From NCBI GenBank assembly GCA_000231825.2, contig JH720311.1, forward strand, positions 532,956 to 586,007: a stretch of DNA of 53,052 bases, read 5' to 3'. Source of the stretch: Tetrahymena elliotti 4EA. Taxonomy: Eukaryota > Ciliophora > Oligohymenophorea > Hymenostomatida > Tetrahymenidae. A model generated the notes under the pieces. That model did no database searches. It was not told the DNA's origin and saw only the letters and a program-made list of their open reading frames with translations. A program made the translations under genes and the position numbers. Shown piece by piece: positions 24,663 through 37,144 of this stretch; within the stretch, counting starts at the first letter, position 1; each line of letters opens with the position of its first letter.

Positions 24663-26443
24663 TCAATTAAAGACTTTTATGCAATTCTAAGAGAGAGTTA
24701 GAATTGTTTTATCATCATATGAATAGATGCATCCTATTAATTCCGGACGCTCATCTCCTTCTTAATTTGGTTATTTAGTGTCTATTGTTCTGACTATTTC
24801 GCCAGTGACGGTGTCAAAAATATGGAATTTATTTAAACAACCCAAGGCTAGTGCATGGCAATTTAATTTGGCAACTGAAAATAGAGAATCATTTTGTAGC
24901 TGAACAGTTCGAATACATTTATAAGTATTCAAATTCCAAAAAGAAATACATCTAGATCCGCGAAAACTGGTAAGCATTAAATTGTTATTGATTTTAGTAA
25001 ATATCAAATTATCACAGTTTAAATTTCTATCTTTTTGATAAGGTTCTAAATCTAATTTTTTAATAAATTTCTTTTTTGCAAGATCATAGATGAACAAAAA
25101 GTTATCATTAGCACCAATACAAACTCTATTTTTACTGATTTCAATAATATCCTATATAGCAAGTAAATTCAATTTTATTGTATTAGTAACTTTCAGAGAG
25201 TCTCTATCCCATATATGAATTACATATTAACTAAAATATGCTACTTTTGAAGAGTTTAGAGCTCTGATTTAATTTACTTTTTCAGTTTTTTGAGAGCAAA
25301 GAGTTGCTCCTGTTAATTTGCAGACAATTCTAAGCTCATTTCCCTCAAAAATGCACATTTCTTTTGAATTCAACTCTTCAACCATCATTTATGTGTTATG
25401 CAATTTGGGAAGGGAATGAATGATTTATAGTTGGTTATTCTACAGATTGTAATAATATAAATGGCGCGAGCATTAATAAGCAACAAAACCTTAGCCAACC
25501 AAAAACATTTTTTGCATGTAGTATGAAGGCTACAAGCATTTTTTTTCAAACATAAAGCCGTTAGTTTAAATTCCTTAAAATAAATGTAAATTTAGTTAGT
25601 ATCTCTTTCCTTCAGCCTATATATTTTGCATGCTACCAATTTAATTGCCTTCTTACTCAATAGCCATTTAATTACTGCTACTTATCATCTGCAATTTAGT
25701 AGAAGAAGATGGGTTTGTTGAAACAGCACAGTTTGAAGGCATAAAACAAGAATGAGATGAACCTATTTCAGATGGGAACAGTTTTGAAGTATTTGAGTAA
25801 TGCTGCTTTGTAAAAGTTAAAGACAGTGAAACCTCTTCTTTGAAAACAGGCAAAATAATCTATGAGAAATTTAAAAGTTGAGTACTATTTTTTAATCCCA
25901 TGTATAAATCTCTAGCGTAATGGAAAAGTAAACGAGTTTTAAATATAGGTAGAGAACTCTACTTAGTTAGCTTCAGTTTCTTTGACAATTTAGCAAAAAT
26001 TGCATGTCTTTTTTTATTGAATTCTCTGACTCTATCAAAAAGATAGTGTCTAATTTTTTTGGGCACATTACTATTTGCTAACTCATTCTGTAAAAAAGCT
26101 GCAATTTCTTAAATGTCTTTGGGAAATCCTTCTTAATTTTCCAATTCTTAAATCCTAAACAAGTAAAATAGATTTTAATAAAATTACTCTGAATGAAATG
26201 AAAAGAATCAAGTGAATTTATTTATTTAAAAATGTAAAGTGAGTACCTCAAATGAGATAATCCATTTTTTAAGTATTCTAAGAAAAGTTCTAGTGAAACA
26301 GTTTGGTGCGAGGAATGATCCTTGAAACATTTTTCACAAAGCTCCACTTAGAATTTAGTACCTGTATAGCAGCTTTTTTCAAGGCAAATTTTATTCCTGA
26401 AGTGGGAATGATGCTTGCGACATTTATATTATGTATCAACCAT
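24663..26443 (-). CDS. B-box zinc-finger protein with C-terminal beta-propeller (TRIM-like)
   Basis: Two exons, 26443-26247 and 26154-24663, are joined across a 92-nt intron (GTACTC..TTTAG). The product is 562 residues. The N-terminus is a B-box: C8, H11/H12, C20, C25, then ELCEKCFKDHSSHQ with C36, C39, H43 and H46. A basic helical segment (residues about 67-135) follows, then a Ser-rich linker, then a WD40-like region from about residue 235 to the end. Propeller blades include VAYFSQYVIHIWDRDSLKV, LFIYDLAKKKF, CISFWNLNTYKCIRTVQL and LNKFHIFDTVTGEIVRTID. TRIM proteins usually carry RING, B-box, coiled coil and a C-terminal domain; here no RING precedes the B-box. A scaffold or adaptor role, possibly ubiquitin-linked, is inferred. 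Confidence 0.85.
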
Positions 26444-29233
26444 AATATAATTATTGTTTGTTTAATTGATCTTTGTTTGAATAATTTTTGTTTAATTTCT
26501 ATATATTTTACTTTGTATTATTTTTTATATGATAAGTAGATCATTCATTAGCTAGCTTGTATTTGATGAAAGAGCTTCATTACAAAATAAACAATCATGA
26601 TTTAGAATTCTTACAAAATCTATTGGAATTCGTAGAAGTCCTCATAATATAATTAATTGGTCATGTTTTTAATATAATTAGAAATGATTTATCTTGAATA
26701 ATACACAAAAATATATCAAAATTTATGGATAATGATCTCATTTTTCTTTTCCTTTTTTTTTCTTTCTCAATCAAAATAGAATAAATAGAAAAAAGTTAAT
26801 TGCATTTTGAATACTTCTGAACTGATTTAATTTTTCAAAATTATAAAGTCAAATTGATCCTAACTAAATATTTAACATATTTTCATTCTAATTCGATTAG
26901 AAATATCAGAATTCCATTCGATTACTGACCAACTTTTATTTAATTATTCATTTTCTTATTTTCATCCATCAAATCATTTTTTATTTCCCTTACTATTTAG
27001 ATTTAAATTTTTAATTTTAGCTTGTTTCAAATAAACTATAAAATCATTCTCACCAAAACTAATTGTTAAAATAATTAAATTATCTCTAGATATTTTCCAA
27101 AAAATTTTTATTAACTGCCAAAAAACCTTTCAATAAATGCATAAAATATTCCTTTCACTATCATTTTTGTCAATAATCATTTCTAAAAATAATAATTTAC
27201 TTGATTGTCGTGCAAATTATTATAATTCTAATCACTAGATGTCTACGTAATATAATACCTGATGTGCTTAAAAAGTACTTAATTTTATATTTTATTATAG
27301 AGAATATTTCTCTAGTTTTTCTTTTTTAAGATAAAATGATCGATCTATAACAAATCTTTTAATCTTAACAAAAAATTTTTTATAACAAAATTATGAGTTA
27401 AAAAAAAGAAAAAATCCAGAAGCTTATTTAATTTAAAAAAAGTGATTTACATGCAAACAGAGAGGATCTCTCTTTTTTGATATAAAAGAATATTTCAAAT
27501 CTATATAGTAATGATTATATTAATAACTCTTTTAGTCTTAATTTCTTCCATAAACAGTCTAAATTACACTCAATCCAAATTATTATCATGAAGTTAAACC
27601 AAATTTCTTCTAAAATTTAACCTTTAAAAACCCAATTTTTATTTAAATACTTTCCTTTAAAACATAAAATTAAAAAAAAAGATTTTTTATATATTCTTTA
27701 TGGGAGGGTCTTTCTTACATTTTTTACATAAAATTTGATCTACAAGATGCAGTAAAACAATAAAAATGAGAAATAATAAGATTTAAAACAAGATAATAAA
27801 CAATTAATACCTTTCTTTTATCTTTTCTTATTTGAGCTTTTTTTTTCAAAGGTCTTTAGGATTGATTGTCAAGGGAATTTATAAACAGTTTATTGCATCA
27901 ATTTTTTGAAAAATAATAGGGGCACTTCCAAAATTGAGAATCAAATTTTATTTATAAAAAATAACGCTAATTAATTACCTTAGTTTTAAAAAATAAAAGT
28001 ATGGTTTGAAGAAAATATGATAAAATTAATAAAATGATATTCTAGATTACAAGATTTAACCCATATTAAGCATACATAGACTTTAATCAAAATTTTAGTT
28101 CTCAATCAGAATTAAAAAGGGAAATTTAGTGATAAATAAATATAAGGTTTAAAAAAGTAAGTAATTATTACTTTTAATCATTCTTAATTAAAAGGAAAAA
28201 AATAAGTATAAGATTGATCTAAATTATGATAGGGAAGAGAGATAAGAAAAGAAAATGATATTTATTATTCTACTAATTTCAAAAAATAGCAATAAAATAT
28301 TTATAATTATTTTAATTTAAATAAAATAATGAAAATTTTAATAAATAACTAAATTAATAAAAATCTAATTACAAGTTAGTATAGAAAGAGACTACCTTTA
28401 TTAAATATATTCTTGATGAGTTATTTTTTTTTATTAAGGTTGATAGCCTATTGATAAAACTGTTTTAATAAAGGAGTCTCAAAGAAGAGTCATTACTATC
28501 CATATTTGTGTTGTTTAAAGGACTAAAAATTTTATTCTTGAATGAAAGAAAAATAATTAGTTTTTAATGGAGTATACCTGAATTTTTGCCTGATTCTAGA
28601 AATGAAAGTTTAATTTAATAATGCAGTAAATTCTTTTAAAGATTAATTTAATATTTTTCAAGCTTCTAATGATGGAAAATTTCTTCAATTTAGAAGAGTT
28701 TTTTTTTAAAATAATTTTTTTTTTAATGCAAAAAGATGTTTAAATTTAATTTTTTAATGAAAATTTAAAAATAATGATAACAATAATTACTCATTTCCAG
28801 TTTTACATTTTATCTTACTATTAATTGTAACTTGTTCTATAATATCCTGAGAAAGTAAATTTGTGTTTAATATTAATTTCAATTCAAACAACTTTCAAAT
28901 GATAAAGAACACAAATATTTAACCATCTTTGTGGTTATTAACTATATGCTATTACTGATTATGAAACCTTATTAAATGAAAAAGTATCAGTAAATTGATA
29001 GATAGACTAGAATAGCTCTATCATTTTAATGGTTGTTCAATTGTTAAATTATTTTCTAAAAATAAAGTTAGTTATTTTGAAATTTATTTTTACTATCTTC
29101 TGTTATAAGTGCGTTAATATACTAATTGTGGATATTTGATATTACTCATTATATGGTTTATGTTATCTTCAAAAAATGATTTTATTCAGAAAAAATTTTT
29201 TTCAAGGTTTGCTTAAGAATATTATTGTAAAAA
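26444..29233. other. Long AT-rich region with no clear gene
   Basis: About 2.8 kb upstream of the B-box gene. Short inverted repeats occur (for example AGAGAGGATCTCTCT near 27460). I found no frame with convincing protein character, but it was scanned only by eye and a small multi-exon gene could be missed. Confidence 0.45.
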
Positions 29234-29550
29234 ATGAAGTTTAATTCAATAGATGTCTAGAAAGCAACAAAAAATTGGATGATGTTGTATCAAGAGTTGC
29301 ATTTAAATAGATAATAGAGATAAAATTTACTAAGATGGCATGAATAAATAGTCTCTTTAACTGGTAAATAGTTAATAACTGCAAGTAGCTAAAAAATTGT
29401 GGTTTTAACATTGTTATAAATAAAACAAAATACTTTTAAAAATAGAAATAAAATCATTGAATGAATACAAAATTTCAACTTTATTGAATACTGTTTTAGC
29501 AAAAGAAAGTTTAGTGCTTATTCAATTTACTTTAACTTGAAAGCTGAATG
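29234..29550 (+). pseudogene. Possible broken small ORF
   Basis: A 76-codon frame from ATG 29234 to TGA 29462-29464 reads like protein (SIDVQKATKNWMMLYQELHL, then RQNLLRWHEQIVSLTGKQL). Just before that stop the +1 frame takes over with IEIKSLNEYKISTLLNTVLA and runs about 30 codons more. This looks like one coding sequence split by a frameshift, or two exons with an unseen intron. The family is not recognised. Confidence 0.3.
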
Positions 29551-30291
29551 GTTTTTTGAAGACAAAAATTCAAAAAGTATGAATAAATTACATTAAAAAA
29601 ATCCTATATAAATTGTAAATTGATTTCATATTTAAAAAAACATTTTAATAAATTAGATAGAAGTGTTTATCAAGTCCTTCTAGTCAATAAATTCAAGGTA
29701 ATAGAAAACAAAACAACTTTTAAAGCTCCGTCTAGGTGTTTATAGACAAGAATTAAAGTAAGTTAAGTTAATGCAATTACATAAATTTTAACTATTTTTA
29801 AATAAAAAAAATAGTGATAAACAAATAATATTAGAAAGATTAAGGGTTCAAAGTTGACCAAATAAATATTTCGCTTTCCTGAATTATTATCTACAACAAA
29901 AAAATTAAATATTTACTCAAAATTACATTCAGCTTTTATTTTTTAAAATAACCTTTTAATCACCATTTTTGAATTTGAGAAAAATCAATTTTTATATTAA
30001 AAATGCTAAAAAATGTGCCAAATATTAATTATTTAATTATGGAGGACAAATTTTGTAGCATCTGGAAGGGTTTATTGATTTTTATTTATTAAAATGATAA
30101 TTTGTATTTTTATATATTTATTTTTATGATATTAATTCATAAAAGTTTATGAAGAAAAATTATTTTAAAATGTAATTTTTATTTAATTTGAAATGGTTAG
30201 TATTTTAAAAAATTAAAATATCAAATACATTAAGTTTTTAATAGAAAAATAATTGCTATTTCATATTTATTTTTATAATTAGAATTGATTA
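29551..30291. other. AT-rich intergenic region
   Basis: Upstream region of the cyclophilin gene. Nothing else is seen. Confidence 0.5.
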
Positions 30292-30810
30292 ATGTGCTTT
30301 GGTTAAAAGACTTATCCTAATTGTTTTTTTGATATTGAAATTGATGGAAAACAAATAGGAAGAATTGTTTTTTAGTTATATGATAAAGTAACTCCTAAAA
30401 CTGCTAGAAATTTTAGAGAGTTGTGCACTGGTGAAAAGGGTTTTGGATATAGAGGTATTCCATTTCATAGAATATCTAAGAATTTTGTGGTTTAAGGAGG
30501 AGATATAACTAACAGAGATGGATCAGGAGGAAAATCTATTTATGGATAAAGCTTTAAGGATGAAAATTTTAAATTGAGCCATAACAAACCAGGACTTCTT
30601 TCGATGGCTAATCGTGGACCAAATACCAACGGATCTTAATTCTTTATCACTCTTGATGTTTGTCAATAATTAGATAAAATTCATGTTGTTTTTGGAGAAG
30701 TGGTCTCAGGAATGGAAATTGTTAAAGAATTAGAAAAGATAGAAACTTATGCAGAAAGACCTATGGTAAGATGTATCATTTAAAACTGTGGAGTGATAGA
30801 AGAAGATTGA
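30292..30810 (+). CDS. Cyclophilin-type peptidyl-prolyl cis-trans isomerase
   Basis: Intronless single-domain protein of 172 residues, close to cyclophilin A (165). It catalyses proline cis-trans isomerisation during protein folding. Diagnostic motifs appear in order: [38 protein letters not shown] (catalytic Arg in FHRI), [20 protein letters not shown], and [14 protein letters not shown]. The usual Met of the FMCQGGD box is Val here. The tryptophan that contacts cyclosporin A in human CypA is replaced by Gln ([14 protein letters not shown]), so drug binding may be weaker. There is no signal peptide or extra domain, so a cytosolic enzyme is likely. Seven or more glutamines are TAA/TAG, and the stop is TGA at 30808-30810. 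Confidence 0.97.
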
Positions 30811-31916
30811 ATTTTAAGGGAAAGTATATTTTGTTTAAAATAAAAAATAAATCTATCTCAAGACAGCTTAAGCTACAAACGACTCTTTATAAAAAAATTA
30901 ATTAAAGATAGATCTAATAGTTATTAATAGAATCTACCCTCAGTTTTTTATTAAAAAACAATAAATAAACAAATTGTGTATGTTCAATGAATAATATTTA
31001 TTTGTTAAATATTTATCAAAACTAAGCAAATACTTTGTAATCATTTTGTTTTAATCTCCCAAAATAAATTAAAATAAAATATCTGTAAACAAACCAATAA
31101 ATAAATAATAATAATTTTATATTTTTCAATGTAATATTTAAATTCTTTTTATTATTGTAAAATTATCAAGCAGAAAATAATATTATTTTTAAGTTTTTAT
31201 TTTCTAATTAAGAAGTGAAATATTTAAATTAAAGAAAAGTAGAATCTATTCGATTAAATGAATAGTAAAATATTATTTTAAACATGAAAATAGATAATAT
31301 ATATTTGATAAAGCCAGAATAATAAATAGTAAGCTTGTTTTAATTAGTTAAAAATTAAAAGTATAAGATATGTTTTATGAAATATTATTCTCTATAGGTT
31401 ATTTTATCAAATATTTATTTAAAAAAATCATTACTTATCGAAAATAAGCTTTTTCTAATGAGGGAGGGTGTTATACTTTGTAAGATTATTGCTTTATATT
31501 TCATTAAAATAAAATAACCATAATTGTTTGTTTTATAAAATAGCCAATTATGATTTAATTACTCCCTAGAATACTACATGATTTTGTTAATAATAAACTT
31601 GGAAAAAAATTGGGTAAATTCTGTGGAAAATGAATTAATTATATTTATTTAATTTAGCATTTTGATTTCAATTAAAATTTAGATATTTAAATCAAGAGAC
31701 AAATGATGGTTATTAATGATTAAATTTAGTTACTGAAAATCAAATAAGGAATCTATTCTATTTATTTGTAATTTTTGCATTGGCAATTACAGTTAGAAAG
31801 AACTTTTCCAGAAAGTAAAAATTAATTGAATTATTATTTAAAAGAAGTTTAGAATTTTATTATAAAAAATTAATCAAATAATTAATAAAAAACAAAACAA
31901 AAATAAATTAAATTAA
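30811..31916. other. AT-rich intergenic region
   Basis: Separates the cyclophilin and pirin genes. A GGGAGGGTG stretch lies near 31460. No gene is seen. Confidence 0.55.
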
Positions 31917-33001
31917 ATGAATAGCGCACCTGTTGTATAAGATAAAATTTAAAGAAGTATTTCTAAAGTCTTTACTTGTCCTGAAGAAGATGAAGGAGTT
32001 GGAGCAAGAGTCATTAGAGTCATAGGTATACAATTTTCATTTTAGTCAATAAAATTTAAAGTTTATTCTATTTATTTTTAGGTAGTAATTTCTGTAGAAG
32101 GTTAGACCCTTTTTTGATGCTTGACTATTTCATGGTTAAGTTACCTGCTGGTTTTCCTGATCACCCTCACAGAGGTTTTGAAACTGTCACATACATGTTG
32201 GAAGGTACAATGCTTCATGAAGATTTCAAGGGAAATAAGGTATTTATTTTATCTTAATTGTGATAAAACGTGTTAAATATAATAATTACAAAAGGGAACT
32301 CTTTAACCTGGAGATATTTAATGGATGACAGCTGGTAAAGGAATAGTTCATGCTGAAATGCCAGCTTCTAGAGAAGAAACTTCTTATGGTTTTTAATTGT
32401 GGGTAAATTTGAATAAAAAAAATAAAATGTGTGATCCTTAATATCAAGAATTTAAAGCTGATAAACTACCTATTGTTTAGAAAGATGGAATATGGATTAG
32501 ACTTATTGCTGGTGAAGCACTTGGGGTAATATTTAAAATAATCTCTCATATTTTTATTAAATTATATTCATTAATATTCAGGTAAAAGGACCTATTTTCA
32601 CTAGAACTCCTGCTTTTTATATGGATGTCAAACTTGAGAAAAATGTATAATTTGATCAACATATCCCTAGCCATTATAGAGGAATGGTTTTCATCTATGA
32701 AGGAAGTGCTGTGATTGGAAATAATGAATAACAAGTTGGAGATAAATAGGCTGCTATTTTAGAGCCAGAAGAGCAAGCTGATAATTTACATATTGTTGCA
32801 GGTGAATAAGGTGCTAAATTTATCTTATTTGCAGGTGAACCTTTAAAAGAAGAAATACATAGTTCTGGTCCATTTGTTTTAGAATCTTAAGAAAGCTTGA
32901 ATTAAACATTTGAAGATTATGAGTAAGAAAAAAATGGATTTGAAGGAGCTGGAGACTGGAAATCTGAAATTTAATTTTTAGCTGAGTTGAATGAAGATTG
33001 A
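31917..33001 (+). CDS. Pirin family protein, copy 1
   Basis: Four exons: 31917-32025, 32082-32239, 32295-32525 and 32582-33001, with introns of 55-56 nt. The product is 305 residues, near the usual pirin length (about 290). Pirin is a bicupin iron protein, a nuclear redox cofactor in animals and a quercetin-2,3-dioxygenase-like enzyme in some organisms. The metal site is intact: H and H in PDHPHRGFETVTYM, H and E in TAGKGIVHAEMP. The second cupin follows (GVKGPIFTRTPAFYMDVKL) and the C-terminus ends EFLAELNED-like. A second pirin gene lies 1.2 kb downstream with exons 2, 3 and 4 of identical length (158, 231 and 420 nt), so the two are tandem duplicates. Confidence 0.95.
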
Positions 33002-34221
33002 ATAAATAATCAATATTTATTAAAAATTTTTCTTTTTATTTTAGCTTGAAAATATTTTAAAGCTAATGAAAGAACACTTATTTTTAAAATCATATTAGAA
33101 GATATTTATTTTATTGTTTTTCTATAAAATTTAATTGATTTCAAATATGTTTACTCTTTATATTATATTTTGGCACTTATTTTTGATCATTCAAAATTTT
33201 TACAATCATTTTTTATTATGTAATCAAATATGTCAAATAATTTTAATTTTTTTTTAATTTCGTTTAATCAACTTCTGATTATTTTAAGTTCAAGAATACT
33301 ATTTCCAGTTTTATTAAAATCAAAATGTAGATTTTTATTTAAATATGATCAGAATTTAACATGGATTTATTTTTATATAAAAATTTAAGATATTATTATA
33401 ATTATGATTTTCAACTTAATATTCCAAGTTCTCTTATCTCCTTTTTTAATTTTTCATTTCAACTTTAATTTTTTATCCAAATTTTAATGGGTTTGTATAA
33501 TACAAAATAATTAATTGGCGCAAATAAATTTTAATTATTTGGTTAATTAATAAATAAAGGGACAGTGTTTTTATTAATGAGAAAAATATATAATAGAGTT
33601 TTGAGTAAATGTTATTTTTTATCTATTTCTATTTTTAAATTAAAGTATTTCTCAAATTTAAAAGCTATTTTTAGATGAATTTAGATATTTAATATTTAAT
33701 TCTTTGTTTAAGATTATTCTGGATTTTTAAACAGATATTTTTAATTAAAATAGGTATGTATTAATTAATAGATTATGTTTTAAAAAAAACCAGTTTTCTA
33801 TTCAAAATTAAATGACTTCAGATAAAAATAAAAGAATGGATTGATGAATTAAAATTAAAATATTAGTTAGAGGAGAATTTGATTATGTTATAGTTAGTAG
33901 AAGTGTTTTCCTATTTTTAATCAATATAAATAAATGATATATTAATTAGATTTAATTAGAAATATATAAATTTCCATACTAAGATGAATAGAGTCTATCC
34001 TATCATCCTTAGGATAGTAGTAGTAATCTGAGTGTTAACATTAAGATACATTGAAAATTACATACTTATGGAATATTTCCAGAATTAATTAATATAAATA
34101 AAAGTTTTCAAATAAGTCAACAAAAAATTGATAATTAATTAAAATAATTAGAAATCAAACAATTTTAAAAGACAAATTAACTAACATTAATTAATCAAAT
34201 AAATAAATAAATAAAGAAACA
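33002..34221. other. Spacer between the pirin genes, with a small hairpin
   Basis: AT-rich spacer. It has a perfect 7-bp inverted repeat, CTATCCT (33995-34001) and AGGATAG (34011-34017), about 205 nt upstream of pirin copy 2, a candidate promoter element. A run of AAATAAATAAATAAA precedes the start codon. Confidence 0.5.
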
Positions 34222-35283
34222 ATGGCTACTAAGGCATTTAGAAAAATTTCAAAGATCTTTTCTCCTCCTCAATAAAATGAAGGAGTTGGTGCAAAAGTTC
34301 ACAGAATTATAGGTACAATAAATAGCTCAATTAGTAGGTTTTTTTAAACATTTTTTGTTATCTAGGAAATCAAAATTGTAGAAGATTGGACCCTTTCTTG
34401 ATGCTTGACTACTTCCAAGTTAAGTTACCTGCAGGCTTCCCTGATCATCCCCATAGAGGATTTGAAACAGTTACATATATGCTTGATGGAACTATGTTGC
34501 ATGAAGATTTCAAGGGAAATAAAGTAAATTTACAATTAGTTGTTTTTATAAAAAGTTAATGTTTAATCATTTAATAGGGTAACTTGGAACCTGGTGATAT
34601 CTAATGGATGACAGCTGGTAAGGGTATTGTTCACGCTGAAATGCCTGGTTCTTTTGACAAAACCTCAGTTGGATTTTAATTGTGGGTTAATCTTGATAAA
34701 AAGAACAAAATGTGTGATCCTTAATATTAAGAATATAAATCCGAAAAGCTTCCAATTGTAAAGAGAGAAGGAATATGGATTAGATTGATAGCAGGTGAAG
34801 CTCTTGGAGTAATTTATTCAATAAAAAAATAATTTTTAATAAATTCATTAATTAAATATTTAGGAAAAAGGTCCTATTTTCACAAGAACTCCTGCATTCT
34901 ACATGGATGTTAGACTTGAAAAGAATGTCTAGTTTGATTAATATATCCCTAAAGACTACTAAGGAATGGTATTCTTGTATGAAGGAAGCATTAAAATAGG
35001 CGATGGTTAAAAGGAAGTACTTGATAAGTAAGCTGCTGTCTTTGAACCAGAAGATGGTGAGAACTTGAATATTCTTTCAGGTAACAAAGGTGCTAAATTT
35101 ATTCTATTTGCAGGTAGACCCATAAAGGAGCCTGTCTATAGTTATGGACCCTTTGTTTTAGATTCTTAATCTAGTCTTAATGATACATTCGAAGATTACT
35201 AAGAAGAGAAAAATGGTTTCGAAGGAGCTCGTGATTGGTAATCTGAAATATAATTCTTAGCTGAACTTAATAAATCAAAGTGA
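34222..35283 (+). CDS. Pirin family protein, copy 2
   Basis: Four exons: 34222-34312, 34366-34523, 34578-34808 and 34864-35283, with introns of 53-55 nt. The product is 299 residues. Iron ligands are conserved (PDHPHRGFETVTYM and GIVHAEMP). It differs from copy 1 mainly in a shorter first exon, in the second cupin (KIGDGQKEVLDKQAAVFEPE) and in the C-terminus, which ends LAELNKSK. Codons are somewhat GC-richer than in copy 1. Introns are unrelated in sequence despite identical positions, so the duplication is old while the proteins remain similar. A cytosolic or nuclear iron-dependent role is inferred from the family. Confidence 0.95.
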
Positions 35284-36253
35284 AAAATTTCATATTTAAA
35301 AACTTGTAAATATTCTAACTGTTATATACTTAAATATGCGTCTGTATGAAATTTTAATCATTCTAATTCTTAAATTAAAAAATTCTACAATTAATATGTA
35401 TTTGTCAAATGAATTAATTTACTTAATTTTTATTGACTAAATTGGCTTGAAAAAAGAAAGCTAAAAATAGATTCTCTTAGGACCTCTTACAATTAAATAT
35501 AAGTTTTAATCAAGTAGTTTTATTAAGTTTTAAAACTATTAACTAATTTAAAAAAACAAATTTTGACTATCTGTAAGCTTTTACTTTACATGATGAATAT
35601 CCTTCTGCAAACTAAAATTTAAATCAAAAGCATAAAAATTAAGGTTTCAATTAGCATTAACTTTAAAACTCAGTTATAATATATAATTTTAAGTTATGAT
35701 CATATACATAAAAAACCATAATAACATATTAATTTATTGTCAATAATAATATTATGTGCTTTTCTTTTATCTCTGAAAAATAAAAAACGAATCAAACATT
35801 ATTAATATTTTTAGAGGTTTTGAGAGTGAATGATAAATTATTATTAAAAAGAATGTAAATGTTATTTAAAAAAGTAGAAATACAAAGTAATTAGTTATTT
35901 CAGTTAAAAATAATTTTGAAATTAAAATATGTTAAATGAAAATACTTAATTAAAAATATTGAAAAAAGTAATACATGTTAGTTGTTAATAGAAGTAAAAT
36001 AGAAAGATCTATGTTACTTTATGCAAAAATAAATATCGGTGCATGCTAAAATGAGAATAAATTGGAAATATTCTAAAAATAAATATCTCTTTTTGAAAGA
36101 AACTATTGATAGAAATAGATTAGTTATTTATTTTAATTATTCAACAAATAACAAAAAAAGATCTTATCCCATCCTCTACAAATAATTAACTACAAAAATC
36201 GAACTAATTAATTATTTATAATGTTAAGAGTATTTTTTGCGGTATTAAGCAAT
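35284..36253. other. AT-rich intergenic region
   Basis: Spacer between the convergent pirin copy 2 and SDR-like genes. No gene is seen. Confidence 0.55.
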
Positions 36254-37144
36254 TCAAAAGAATCTTTTGTATATGAATGCCACAGAAACAACAAATAAAG
36301 ATAGCAAAACTAGATTGATAATCTTCTTGGCTTATACGTGGTCACCTCTAACTATGCTAGATTCATTATCAGCTTATAATTGAGAGCCATCAAATGGCTT
36401 ATATTCTTCATTTGATTGCTATTTAGTGCTATAGCATTCAAAAGTTACCTTTTTAGGTAAGTTTTTAGACTAGAGAGCTTCAACAATGATTTTACCAACT
36501 GTTGCTCTTGTAATTCTACCACCACCTCTATCTCCTTATTCAATAGAGTAGCTTGTTACTTTTGTATCCTTTTAGTTTCCAATTAATCCACCAGGTCTGA
36601 CGATTACATAATTGAGACCACTTTCTCTTAAAGCGTTTTCTCCATAAATTTTGTATCCAAGAGCATTAGAAGCAAATGAGTTAATTAAGTATGAAACAAA
36701 ACTATAAGGACGGGTAACATACATAGAGCTGGTGAGAATAAAGTTGTTAACATTGTGTTTTTTAGATAATTAGATCAACAACTTGATTACAGTTTCTTCA
36801 ACAATTCTGGAGTCATCAGTGCTTTTGTAGTTGTATCCCAGAGCGCTAACAACAGCTTATACTTTTAATCCTTTTCTGCTGGGTTCAAAAGCTAAATCCA
36901 AAATAGATTTAACTTCTTTTCCAGTGTCTATCTTGGCCTTTTGCATTTTAGCCTCTTAGAAAAGATCACATTCATAAACAGATTCCATCTAAATCAAATC
37001 TTATTTGAAAGTATCTTCTGCTGATTTGCGGTTTCTGCTTATCAATCTGACCTAGTAGTTCTACTTTAAAAGTTCTTAAACAACATGGTAACCAGTTCTT
37101 CCAGTTCCTCCTACAACTAAAATTATTCCGTTTTCAGGATTCAT
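36254..37144 (-). CDS. Atypical SDR/NmrA-like NAD(P)-binding protein with C-terminal membrane anchor
   Basis: Intronless 296-residue protein. It opens with a Rossmann nucleotide-binding motif, IILVVGGTGRTGYHVVQELL (GGTGRTG), the pattern of atypical short-chain dehydrogenases such as NmrA/NAD-dependent epimerase-like proteins. Later signatures are VVSALGYNY, NNFILTSSMYV and GLNYVIVRPGGLIG. The usual YxxxK catalytic pair is degenerate (YGENALRE), so catalysis is uncertain. The last about 20 residues form a hydrophobic helix followed by KRFF and the stop, a tail-anchor arrangement that would place the enzyme on a membrane facing the cytosol. I chose the ATG at 37144 because an A-rich leader precedes it. 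The frame is open up to 37258, so an earlier ATG at 37234 would add 30 basic residues. Confidence 0.9.

Noticed and set aside
26303..26539. 78-codon plus-strand frame
   Set aside because: It is antisense to the well-supported B-box exon and its upstream region.
32546..32734. 62-codon minus-strand frame
   Set aside because: It is antisense to pirin copy 1, exon 4.
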